64,000 nt of DNA, taken from Diphasiastrum complanatum. Lineage: Eukaryota > Streptophyta > Lycopodiopsida > Lycopodiales > Lycopodiaceae. The DNA lies in the NCBI GenBank assembly GCA_029204225.1, contig CM055109.1:43651054-43715053 (forward strand). Reading direction: 5' to 3'. The position numbers were made by a program, and so were the translations under genes. Positions 48,964 through 60,101 of the stretch are shown one piece after another. The first letter of the stretch is position 1. Every line of letters starts with the position of its first letter. The notes beneath the pieces are model-generated. The model saw only the letters and a program-made list of their open reading frames with translations. It made no database searches and was not told the origin of the DNA.

Positions 48964-49205
48964 GTATGCATAAAGAGTTGTGATCTATTTATAGTTAACC
49001 TGCATGGGTTCATGCACAAGATCCTACTCTCTATATATTGAGGTAGAGATTATCTCATCGACAACTTTAGTCTAGGTTACCAGTTGAGCTCTTCTCCTCT
49101 TGCTATCACATGGCATGGCTTGGGGGCTAGATCCAGGATTCTCCAGGAGGGATATAAAATTGGTTGGGTGGTTTTGCTCCATGTCTCTCTTGTGTTTTCC
49201 TATCC
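48964..49205 (-). repeat. GTATG duplication and flanking LTR fragment
   Basis: 48,964-48,968 is the second GTATG target duplication. The following sequence contains CATGGCTTGGGGGCTAGATCC and TTGGTTGGGTGG stretches that resemble 54,690-54,750 (CATAGCTTGGGGGATAGATCC, TTGGTTGGTTGG). It is probably part of the same LTR family, and the target into which element E inserted. The strand is not determined. Confidence 0.5.
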
Positions 49206-49238
49206 TCATCTTAGGGATTTTCCCTAGTGGCCTTTACA

Positions 49239-49985
49239 CTACCACAAGGAACTGACTGCAAAAGCTATGTCTGGTCTGGTATAGATCATTGCGTATATAA
49301 GAGATCCTATTATCGAATGATAAGGATACTCACACATCTGCTCCTTCTCTTTGATTGTTTGGGAACACTGGTCCTTCGACATCTTGAGTCCTGGATCCAT
49401 TGGTGAAAGAGCTAATGTGCAATTCATCAGATTATATCTGATTAAGAAATTGTGAATGTATTTTTGTTGGGAAATATAGATGAACATCTGTTTTCTATCT
49501 CTTTGTATTTGAATACTTAGACAGTAATGAGCTTCACCCAGATTGGTCATGTCAAAATCAGAAGATAGCATTGTCTTAGCTTCTTTTATCAGATCAATAT
49601 TGTTGCTGAAAAGCAATGTGTTGTCCACCTACAAAGTTATAATGATAAAACAATGTTGCACTGATTTGAAGTAGACATTTGAATCTGAAGAACTTGGTGT
49701 GTAGCCGTGATCAATAAGAAAAGTATTAATCCTCTGAAACCATGATCGAGCAGATTGCTTCAAGACATAAAGTGCTTCATGGAGTTTACACACATGTGAT
49801 TATGTTTACCTTCGATATTGTAACCTTCAAGTTGCACCATGTAAATTTTCTCTTCGATAACTCCATTAAGATATGTTGTTTGTACATCCCTTTGATATAT
49901 TTCCAAATCTGTTGCAGCAACAAATGACAAGAGAAGTTTGATAGAAGAATGTGTAACTACTGGACTGAAGGTCTCAATGTAGACA
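49239..49985 (-). pseudogene. Copia reverse transcriptase fragment
   Basis: From right to left: YQRDVQTTYLNGVIEEKIYM, CKLHEALYVLKQSARSW, a degraded active site (VDNTLLFSNN, usual YVDDxLLxGN), DFDMTNLGEAHYCLSIQIQRD, YPYHSIIGSLIYAMIYTRPD. The catalytic YVDD is mutated to VDN with a stop just before it. It belongs with minus-strand Copia RNase H pieces near 42.5 kb by lineage; whether it is the same copy is uncertain. Confidence 0.83.
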
Positions 49986-50045
49986 ATATGGCGTGTGCGT
50001 CAAACTTCAAGAAAGCAGTCGGAGATCTAAGGAAGTTGTAACATT

Positions 50046-50060
50046 TGGTATCAGAATCGT
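50046..50060 (+). other. Possible degraded primer-binding site
   Basis: TTGGTATCAGAATCG resembles the TGGTATCAGAGC primer-binding sequence of plant LTR elements and follows a TGTAACA that could end an LTR. No element body is recognised downstream. Confidence 0.35.
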
Positions 50061-53000
50061 TGATTCCGTTTTAGGTGCACACGTTTCTTTGTGGCTATTG
50101 CGATTTTTAATTTCTTTCAAAATGGGGCTATAAATTTAGTTATTAAAACCTTTGTTTCAAGTTAATTCTTGAAAACGTTGAGAAAGGTTGTTGAAAAAGT
50201 GAATTTGCCTTTCAACTTATGTTTTTAGGCATTGTTTCTTTTAAAAAAAAAGAGAGAAAGCCTTTGAACTTAGTTAATTTAAGTTCACTAGTTTTTCTTT
50301 GACATGTAATGAGTTTAGTTCTAAATTGTAACAACTTGGAGTTTGGTTTTTGTTGCTAACTCCTCCATAATCATTACTTTTTTTCTTTGGAAAAAAGAAG
50401 GTTCTTGCATACTAGCCACGTGGGCCAACTTGCTGAGTGCATGTGCAGACTGGCCTGGCTGTGCGCGGGGAGTGGGGGCTTTACAATCCCTCCCACATAT
50501 CCATTGGTTTTGCATTGTGCTCTCTTTCTACAGCCAAAAGTTCAAGGGGAGGAAGAGGCTTCTACGGTCGACAAAGATAGATACATGTACTTGTAGTTGT
50601 GCCTTTGCTTCTATACCTACGATAGCATGGGAATGCGTGGGAGGAAGGGGGGGGTTACAATCCCCCCCACATATTTGCACGAATCATGTGAGTGCCACTT
50701 GCTAGATTGGTGGGAGACGTGAATCATGTGAATGCCTCTTTGCATTTCCTTACCATTAGATTCAATTGAAGGGTTTGGATTGAATGCTTGCCATTTTTTT
50801 ACAACCAATAGGATTAGAGGGGCAATGCCTTCCTCGAGAATCAAATGGCACCCTTTGTACTCCATTTTCATGTTCAATCAGGAAGAGGATTGTGTCTAGA
50901 ACATCCTTGCTCCTTCTCATGCTTCTCTCTTCAAATTGTCATGGTTTTGTGCTTTTCATATGATTGTATGTTTTTATGAGATTTGTTTTTCTTGGTATTT
51001 CTAAAAGAGAAAAAGAGTGAAGTAGTAAGTAGCCTCCCTTGCGTAGTTTGTATTGCTATTTATTGTGGTTAAGGTGAAAAAAGAGCCCATCCCTCTAAAA
51101 ATCATGTTTTTTGCCATATTCTAGGTCAATGGGGATGGCCTTAAGTGCATTTATTGCTCACTTTAAAAGTAGAAAATGTTTATGAGTATGAATTATGATC
51201 ATACTCATTTTTGTATGGCTAAGGACATACTAATCACGAATCCGATTGATTTGTATCAAGATTAGAAAGTCCTATTACAAGACATTTGTTGGATCTAGTC
51301 TCATACTCCTTTGAACATATTTTAATCTATTTTAGCTATCATAGAAAACAATGCTCAAAACACATGATTTGGAATTTCAAGATCTCTAGGCTTTCACATA
51401 GATGGGACTCAATTATTCTAAGAGTCTTACAACCTCTCAAGGGATCTCATTGTCACTACTACATACACTTATTCCACTAGAAAAAGCCTAGTCAAATCTC
51501 AATTTATATTTGGTTGTTCAAGCTTTTATTACTTTACTAGATGCACATTAAATTTGTGTGGCAAGCAATTTGAGTTTAGGTGCCAAACATACATCAAAAT
51601 GTCAATTTCAAACTTGGCTTCAACTTTCTATTATGAAAAATACAAGCATATTATAAAAATTTGTCATTTATAGGCATTAGAAATAAATCAAAGTTATATC
51701 CTAACCTATTTTCATTGAATTCTTGAACCACACAACGATCCTCTTTCTTTTGTAGTATATTGTCCAAATTCAAATGTATAGTCACTGGAAAACTGTGCAC
51801 TAGCAACTACTTCAATATTCTAATTTATCTATGTTTCCATTGAGAGCTATGATCTCTTAGTCAACATACAAACAATAAAATTGTTTAGTGTTGCAAACAT
51901 CTTTGATTCAGTAATTTTTCAGCACAAAATAACTTCAATTTCCCACTTGGATTGGATTCTTAATAAACATTATCACTTGGATCTCTCTACTATTGGTTGG
52001 CGTCAAGATGCAAATTCATGATTTGCATTATAATAAAGTGCAACAAGTGTAAGGGCAAACTCAAAGCATATATCCTAAGAGCATCGTTGCATGCCACTGA
52101 GCTAAATTAGTGTGTATGCCTTATCTAACCATTAGAGTAAATTTATACAATAGTCAAAGACCTTGATTAATGATTTATTACATATCGTAGCAGATTCATT
52201 GTACAAAATCTATTTCAATAATAGATATATCTCAAGTGTTCAAAAAGGGAAGGCCAACCTATGCCAATTTTGATTCAATAACTGCAATATGCCGAACAAC
52301 AAAGTTGGATCAATGGTCATAAGAAAAAAAAAGCTACAGATTTGGGAGCAACTACAAAAGATCTAGATAAATAAAAAGCATTAAATATATACCTCATTTG
52401 TTTTATTGCAACGAGCTCTTATACTTTCTATAAGCTCTTGTGTACTCAACAGTTTCTGCCATCAATAAAATGCAAAAGACTTAAAACAAATCCATGATAT
52501 ATGTACATTGTAGTAGATAAAGTTTTAACTCTCTATAAATTGTTATATACATCCATATTAACAAATCTAGTTGCTTTTGCTTTAAAATCCTACCAAAAAC
52601 TTAAGGAACAAACTCAAATATAGATGTCACTTTACTTTCATTTGTTGCATCCCTTAGAAGTTGTGTCAAACTCGACCCTCCCTTCCTCTCAAGTTTGTAG
52701 TAAACCTTTGATTACTTCACTAGATGACGTTGTGCAACATCACTTAGGTTAATAAACATTAATCTGCCAAGTTCAATTTTAACTTCCCATTTTTTTTTGC
52801 AGAAAAAATTGATTTTGTATCATTACATCATAAACCCATGTACACTTTATCAAAATAGAATGACCCTTTTAGTATTAATATTTTATGACAATTGATAGAG
52901 TGGTTTAGTCATTGGACACATCTTGAACTTAACATGATTTCAACTCAAAACACACTTGAAAATTAATACAACATCCTAGTCAAAAAAATTTATTCAAACT

Positions 53001-54300
53001 TCTTGAAATTGAGTTGAATCTAAATTTTGCCTCTTTTTTTTTAGTGGGAGAAGTCACTAAGTTGCCAAAACTAAGGACATACTGAATATAATTGTTAAAA
53101 GTTTGGGTAGATAAAGGTTACAAGTAGTTTACTAGTGATTAGAATCTTCATATGTTAAGCATATCACCCATCAACCATCTGTATTTCAATTCAATATTAT
53201 CAATACCGTTTGAGCTCATAACATGATATAGCATCATGATTCGCAAAGTCCTTCAAAAACATGATATTTTTCAGCCACAAAAAATTTAGCAATTTGTTTC
53301 TTACAAAAATTGCTTAGTCCATCAAATCGTTTGGAGCTGGTTACATTCTTGATCCAATTCTTGTTTTGAAACTTCTAGTAACCTTTTACAATATAGCTTT
53401 AGTATTTAACTTAAATTGGATTTATAAGAAACATTACCAAGTGAATCTATCTAGTATGAGATTATAAAACATTATTAGGTGAATCTCTCTGACATGAGCT
53501 ACGTGTCCTCCACACAACTGTGATTTGCATAGAAATATCAAAATTAAGTGCTACAAGTGCAAGAGCAAACTAAAAGCATATATGCTAAGATCAGTATTCC
53601 TTAGTTTGAGCTCAATCATTTTGCACTTCATTTAACCATTAGAATACAGCACCATATGTTAAAGGGAGATCTGATAACGACTTATTATACCTTCCTAACA
53701 ATTCGATATTATTATATGTCAATATCATGCAAAGAATAAAGTGAACAGTATGTAATTGATGAAGGAGTCACAAATATAGGAGGCCTTTGGGCTAAAAAAT
53801 AAGATAATAATAAAACTACAGTCATCAATTAGAATTGCCAAAAAGCACCATCAGTAGAGATTTTATGACTCAATAAGACCATTTTCGCAAACATATTGAT
53901 ATGATACTAGTCACATGGACCAAGCATGCCAAATCAATATGACACCAGTCACATGGTTTGTGCCACAAGATCCCAAGCCCTAGATGAAGGCCAAGAGACC
54001 TCAACTTTTAAGGACCATCTCCACTAACAACTTGTTGCAACTAGCAGAGAACACCTTAACAAGCATTCTAGGAGAGACTAATTAGCACCAAGAGCTTTTA
54101 AAAACACACACCCCTTTAAGACATTTGCAAGCTTAGTGCAACATTTACGTTGTATGGATGCTTTCATCTGATGATACTCTCATAGCCCTAGCAATTTTGC
54201 CGACCCTTATTAGAAATCCCAACACATCGTCCAAGAGTGGGAGCCTTAGCTTTTCACCATAGAATAAGCCATAAGGAGAGAGATTATGTGAGTGAAAGTA
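50061..54300. other. Intergenic, mostly featureless
   Basis: AT-rich DNA without a convincing gene. GC-richer G/C runs near 50,460-50,700 (CGCGGGGAGTGGGGGC, GGGGGGGTTACAATCCCCCCC) include the inverted repeat GGGGGTTACAATCCCCC. Similar words (GGGCAAACTCAAAGCATATA and GAGCAAACTAAAAGCATATA) recur near 52,050 and 53,560, pointing to an old dispersed repeat. Confidence 0.45.
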
Positions 54301-54349
54301 CCATTTGTCCCGCTACAGTGCGCATCTTCTGTTACCACATCGTGGCTTC

Positions 54350-54800
54350 CCAAGATGTCATGCACACAATTGGACTGGCCTCGGATCTATGTTTTGTAAG
54401 GAGGTCAACAGGCTGATCTCGACTCGTAAATTTATTATGGTATGAGTTGAGGCCCTCGTGGTATTAAATCATAATCAATGGGTTGGAGGCCTGAAACCCA
54501 TTCTGGTGGATTTATATGGAACTAGCAGTGACAGATTTGGCCCAGAGGTTGTTGATGTCTCCTAGATCACTCCTAGTTGGGGCCTTGGAGGGTATAATGA
54601 TACCCATAGGCCTCTCCAAGAAGAGAACTTGATCTAATAGGACTAGCTACATGTTGACATCTAACCTATATGGTGAGTTCTTGCTAGTGGTCCATAGCTT
54701 GGGGGATAGATCCGATTTGGTTGGTTGGTTTGATCCACCATTTGTTCTCAATGTGTTTTTGGAACCAGCATCCTAGTTTGTGGTCTAGGAGGTCTTAAAA
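54350..54800 (+). repeat. LTR end of an unidentified retroelement
   Basis: Noncoding sequence ending directly before a perfect primer-binding site. The part 54,690-54,750 resembles the sequence flanking element E (49,120-49,180). No coding region recognisable downstream. Start is not defined. Confidence 0.5.
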
Positions 54801-54801
54801 G

Positions 54802-54814
54802 TGGTATCAGAGCC
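54802..54814 (+). other. Primer-binding site
   Basis: TGGTATCAGAGCC, complement of initiator tRNA-Met 3' end, at the right edge of an LTR-like sequence. The following 800 bp have no gag or pol motif, so the element is either non-coding (LARD/TRIM-like) or decayed. Confidence 0.7.
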
Positions 54815-55645
54815 AAGGCTAGGAGAAATTGTTGGCTTGGAAGCACACAAGTGCATGCCAAGAATTGGAGACAAGGATCTTGCACTCTGGGATCCTAAAA
54901 TTCCCGAGGGGCATTTTTTTTTGGCTTGGAATCAGTTATTATTGCAAGATAAGTGCACTACCTGGTTGGTTTTGCAATAAAGAGATTGATTTAAGCTTGG
55001 CTTTTGAAATTTCAAGTCGAATTCTTTCCTTGTAAAAGCCATTCGTTTCAGAAATAAGACAATTTTGGCACAAGATTTGGGCATATTTGTTGGAATCTTA
55101 GCAAATATAGGCTCATAATTAAATGTTGAAATTTTTTATTCCAAGCATATTCTTCTAATTCCTTTCATTGAAATTAAAGCAAGAAAATGTGTTACTCCTT
55201 ATGTTGGAAGTTTAGTTACTGAATTTCAATCAAGAACTTTTACTCTTTGTAATTCTTGCTCGTTTTGTAGTAACTAATAATTCTACCACAATAGTCTGTT
55301 ACAAAAATAGGTTTCTATTTTTATGGCAGATTATTTTTTACGATAGCTCAAGACTAAAGAGAACTAGTTATATTTGAAGGTGGTTAAACTATTGATTGCA
55401 TACTTTATGCTGTCAATCAAACCATAAGTTGAAAACATTAGTAACCGTTAAAGTCGTTGTAAGCAAATTTGAAACAAGAAACCATCTGTTTCCTAAAGTA
55501 TTGAAGGTAGGAATCAGAATAAAACTCTGACAACAAATGTTTTTCAAACAATCTGAAATAGAAAAACACTTGTGGTTTTCCTCTAAGGGCGACTGTGTAA
55601 GAACCATAGCTCCCGGTTGAGCATTGATTTGATTTCAAAATACAT

Positions 55646-55914
55646 GATCTGTTTACTGCAGAGCAGTTGCTCTTGAAGGCTTGCTCACGGGCAAAAATAA
55701 ATCATAATTCAGAATCTGTGATTTATTTGTTGTAGATCAATCTCTTTTGAAGGCTTGCTCACGGGTGTAGATAGATCAAGATTCATAATATGTGATTTGT
55801 TTGATGCAGGGCAGTCGCTTTTATAGACTTGCTCACATATGTAGATAGACCAAGATTCAGAATGTGTGACCTATTTGCTACAGGGCAGTCGCTTTTGAGG
55901 ACCTCCTCACAGCC
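55646..55914. repeat. Tandem minisatellite, 74-bp unit, 3.6 copies
   Basis: Units start at 55,646, 55,720, 55,794 and 55,868 (last one partial). Each contains a GATTTrTTTG start, a CAGTCGCTTTTGA-like middle, a GGCTTGCTCACGGG block and an AGATTCAGAATxTGT end. The units differ by many substitutions but keep exactly 74 bp spacing. Confidence 0.85.
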
Positions 55915-55976
55915 GCCATTTGTGAATCATGCAACTCACTGGCAAGAATAGAGAGATGGATATCTCGTTGACTAGC

Positions 55977-55978
<2 letters not shown>

Positions 55979-56049
<71 letters not shown>
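55979..56049. repeat. (GA)35 microsatellite
   Basis: Uninterrupted GA dinucleotide tract of 71 bp. Confidence 0.97.
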
Positions 56050-56051
<2 letters not shown>

Positions 56052-57639
56052 TATAGTTTAGGATTCTTTTCTTAATTACTCTATGGTGTTAAAGGGAGAA
56101 GAGGGATGATTTTTTTACGTCGCAGTCATTTGAACACATTTTGCATGTTTTTCTGGCAAAATTTTCGACTATATAAACTTGATTTAGAAATATTTGAATG
56201 TCTAGATGTAGGCTTTACACATTTAAAACACCACAATGATATTGTTGGTTATATGTATTGCTTATGAGGCATCCATTGTGAGCCATTTTTGGAATTATTT
56301 TGTGGATTATGTGCATAGGATACATAGAAAGTTTTGGTTCGAGATAGGTTCTGTGTGTTTCAATGTAATCCGATGACTATGAGATAGTCCAAAGTCCATG
56401 TAAGAGGGTATTGTAGCAAGAGCAACCACACCTACCTCCAAAAAGTGTAGCTTGCAAAATCTAGTTTGACCACCGAAGAGCCCAACAAGACATATCGAAC
56501 ATAGGCTGACGATCAAATATAAACATGTGAGTTTTCACTAAGGTGGGAATCAAATATACCAAATGTGCCCAATAACCTCCTCAAACCTCCTTGCAATCAC
56601 ATGTCACGGATACTTATACCTATTCTTATGTTGACATTTTCTCACCATCTTTTTTTTTTAAAGTGTGAATAGGTTCTACTATTTTAGGACTGGAATGCCA
56701 AGACTTCAAGTCAACAAATTGCTTTACATGATGTTGAGATTGGTCCCTTAGCATTACATGCAATTGTGTTGAGGAGCTGGTATTCAAAGTTCTTCAACAA
56801 ATAAGACAAGTCTATTTAACACATATGGAAAGCATTTAGGAGAATCCCATGAGTGGTCATATGCAATGTTTTTCTCAAATGGCCTTCTTTAGGTGACTTT
56901 TCTTGCTGCCCTCACAATGGCAGTCATAGCATAATTGACTACCTCACACATTCACTATCCTTCATTCCACATATCTTAGATATCATAGTTTCACCTGCCA
57001 CCTTGTATGACCATTTTTTTCTCTTCTTTTGACTTGACTTGACTTGCATATACTCATCCCTAGTTATTCCACACATCGATCGTATGCCATGATTTAAGTT
57101 CGGTTTTTCTACACCCCTCTTTGCCAAGACTCACTTCACTCAAACCATATAAACCAATATCTCGTTTCAGTTTCCTCGCAATACTTGATATGTTGATGAA
57201 TGAAAGTGATCCCATCTCCAAGACTCAAGTCATGCACACTTGAACCTTCTTGCCACACCACCTCCATGATATCGAAAAACAATACCACTCCCTACTTTGT
57301 GACGAGAAGCGAGTTTATGTGAAAGTTGATAACAAATTTCTTGACCTCTTGTACAACTCTTTATCCCAGTCCTTCTAGCACGAATTCCTTCCACACGCGC
57401 CTCCCTTCACTGGCCTTTATATCTAGAACCAAGCATCATCATTCCAATATTTTTGTGAGTAGGATTGGAAGAGATCTTGAGGGCAAGACCAGTTTGACTT
57501 GGTAATTGAGAGACATCTACTCACAAAGCTTTCCCATGTTCTTCTACCTGCATAAAGGTGAGGCCAACTAACAAAGATTGACCCTTTCTTTATACAACTC
57601 AATCAACTTCCAATGAATGAGCAAAGTAAGGGGCCCTTG
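56050..57639. other. No gene recognised
   Basis: Short random frames only. The part closest to 57,640 may be the decayed 3' end of the minus-strand LINE. Confidence 0.45.
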
Positions 57640-58900
57640 ATCCATTTGAGAAATTTGTCATAGGTATGTGCATTGTGGTGATGAGATACAAGGCTTCAAC
57701 CTCCAAAGGCATTGTTCTAGTCTATGCCCAAACTTCAAAGCAAGGAGAAAGGTAGGTGCTATTTGCTTAACACCAAAATGTCTTACAAGATACACTTTGC
57801 ATTCACTTGGGCTAGCTGCCCTTAGCAGACTAGGCACCCATACTTGGCAACCATACATAACTATTGATATGACCACAACATTGAATAAGCGTTGATTCAC
57901 TTCTAAAGAGCAAATGCCCAATTCTCTACACTTGTTGTTAAGAGAATCACAGTCTTAGATGCCCCTAGTAGCCTGCAATTCACGGAAAACAACCAATATT
58001 GATGTTCCCTGTTAACCTGCTTCACCATGCTTTTTTTATATATATACAACTCTTTTTATTCGAAAATGAGCCCTTTGTATTCATGTACATCCTAAGCCTT
58101 TATTATGCATTTATATAGGACCGGTCGAGAGGCCCCAGCTATTATTATCTAGTACTAGAGTGGAGGTTCCTACTGACAGGGTGCAAACCTTCCAGGAGAG
58201 TGCAATATTTTCCCTCCTAAAGCCCTATTTGTGGATAGGTTTGGCTAAGTGTATAGAAGCCTCCATTCTAGGGTTTCTATTGGGTATAAGTAGGGCCTAG
58301 AGACATTCATTTTTCAGCTTATTGCTCTCCATGGGAATCTCAATGCTATTCCTTGTAGGGCTTCACCCCTTGATCATATATAATGTACTTCAGCCTTCTT
58401 TGTAGGGGAATATTATTGTCTCTTCATTTATATTCTTCTATGCTTCATTGGCATCAGTAATTATGGAATGCATTCACAACCAGATATTTGTATAGTTCCA
58501 CAGTCTCTACTACCTCCTCCCCTATCTCTCATTGCTTGCTTTTGACCCCCTGACATAAAAATTTGTCTTTTTTTTCCTACATTAACCACAAGTCCTGATT
58601 TGCTGCAAAATTTCTCCAGACAAGTATCTACGCAGATCTCTCAAATTCTTTACAACAAGCACCGGTGGCAAATTTAGCCTTGGATCATTGTTGCCATCAT
58701 CCATCATTTCTTTGATCTCATCAATGAACAATCCAAACAACATAGGTAAAGAAGGGAAGCCCTGATTTACACCTATGCTGCTTTGAAAAGCTTGCTTTCT
58801 CCTCATCTTGGTGGCTACTTTTGCCATAACATTTTCAAATGAAACAGGACCACAACTTGCAGCACAGGAGAAACTTGTGATTTTTGTGGTCTTTCCCACC
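57640..58900 (-). mobile_element. RTE-like LINE remnant
   Basis: Minus strand. 58,899-58,582 has the RT domain B block (GVNQGFPSLPMLFGLFIDEI, usual GVRQGCPLSPLLFxLYIDEL). After a frame change comes a SGLVVNVGK block (about 58,590-58,560). 57,921-57,658 has the C-terminal LFNVVVISIVMYGCQVW block (usual LFDxxVxPVLLYGxExW). The F/YADD active site is not recognisable between domain B and SGLVVN. The middle part (about 58,000-58,440) is unrelated to LINEs and has a promoter-like TATAAGTAGGG, so it may be a solo LTR inserted in the LINE. Confidence 0.7.
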
Positions 58901-60101
58901 GTTTCTCACATGACATAGTGTTTCAGGTTTCTCTAATATCAATTAAGCAGCATAAGAACTTACCTTTCCTCTGGCTTTGTCAATTAGAGCTTGTAGAGTG
59001 ATGAGATGATTAGTGGTAAACTGGTTTTTCCATAACCTATTTGCCGCATAGTGAGACCTGGTTATCAAAGGGCACAATAGAAGAGGAAGTGAAATTCGAA
59101 GAAATTTTCTCGAATCGTTGCACTTCCCTACCACAATGTCTTATCATTAACCCCTAATAGAGAGAACCAGTCAACATGTTCAACAAGCCAAAAAGCCATA
59201 TCAACGTTGTTAGAAGTTGTGAGCTACCACTAACATGTGAAAACTAGGGGACCCTTACTTCATGCCACTCTAGTGACACAAATTATTGTATCCACTTAAA
59301 AAGCCTTCGAGTGAAAGAAAAAGAGGCAGCATTCGGCCCACAATTTTCTTAGGCTGAAACGCAATTACATCAACATCAAAGTACAAGGATCACTGGGATT
59401 CAACTATTTGTGCTCCTCAATCACAAGCCACCCCCACCTCACCAAGTTTGGGGAGTGTGAAATGTAGCATATAATCTTTTTCAGCTCATTATGGTGGGGG
59501 AATGCCACTATCAAGGCACCCCTCGTCTGCAAGCCCATCAACTCTCATTGAGCTGCTTTGATCCTCAGCCACCGAAAAATGGCAAACGGAGAAAGACACA
59601 TGCACGTGCACACGATTAAATTACTATAAAAACAAGTAAATATGTGTTAGTTTGATGTGGTGGTGGATATTGAATTTTCATAAACCAGGATTTCATAAGC
59701 CTCCAAAATGCAACACCCCCTTACCCCCTAAAAAATGGGAGATTTCGCATAGCCCAAAGCCTTGATCTTGTGAAGGAAAGATCAAGTTTTTATTTCTTGA
59801 TTGGTGGAAGATGTTAGCCTGGGCCTCAAATTTCATGGCATATAGGATGATGGCCAGTAAATTGTTGCATTTTCCTTCCAGAGCTGATTATCTAGGCATA
59901 TGGTAGGAAAGAGATATATTATCGTGGACAACCTAGTCATACTAGCTAACTGTTTACAACAATTTATAATGTATGCACAAGTTTCAAGAGCACTACGATA
60001 AAGGCAAGCACTGTCAGGCAAAGCCCAAAATTTTTGGCTGGAGGACGTCCACAAACATGTTAATACATAGATAAAACTCTGAGCTCCAGAAGAGGAAAGA
60101 G
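58901..60101. other. Unassigned; 3' side of the coiled-coil gene
   Basis: No gene recognised. If the last intron of the coiled-coil gene is not removed, its frame stays open to a TGA at 59,833-59,835. Confidence 0.4.

Noticed and set aside
42961-49238. Element E inserted directly into one continuous minus-strand Copia (RNase H left, RT right)
   Set aside because: Order and strand fit, but about 370 bp of unrelated LTR-like flank lies between, and the RNase H copy shares its outer edge with the copy at 36.0 kb, so continuity is not proven.
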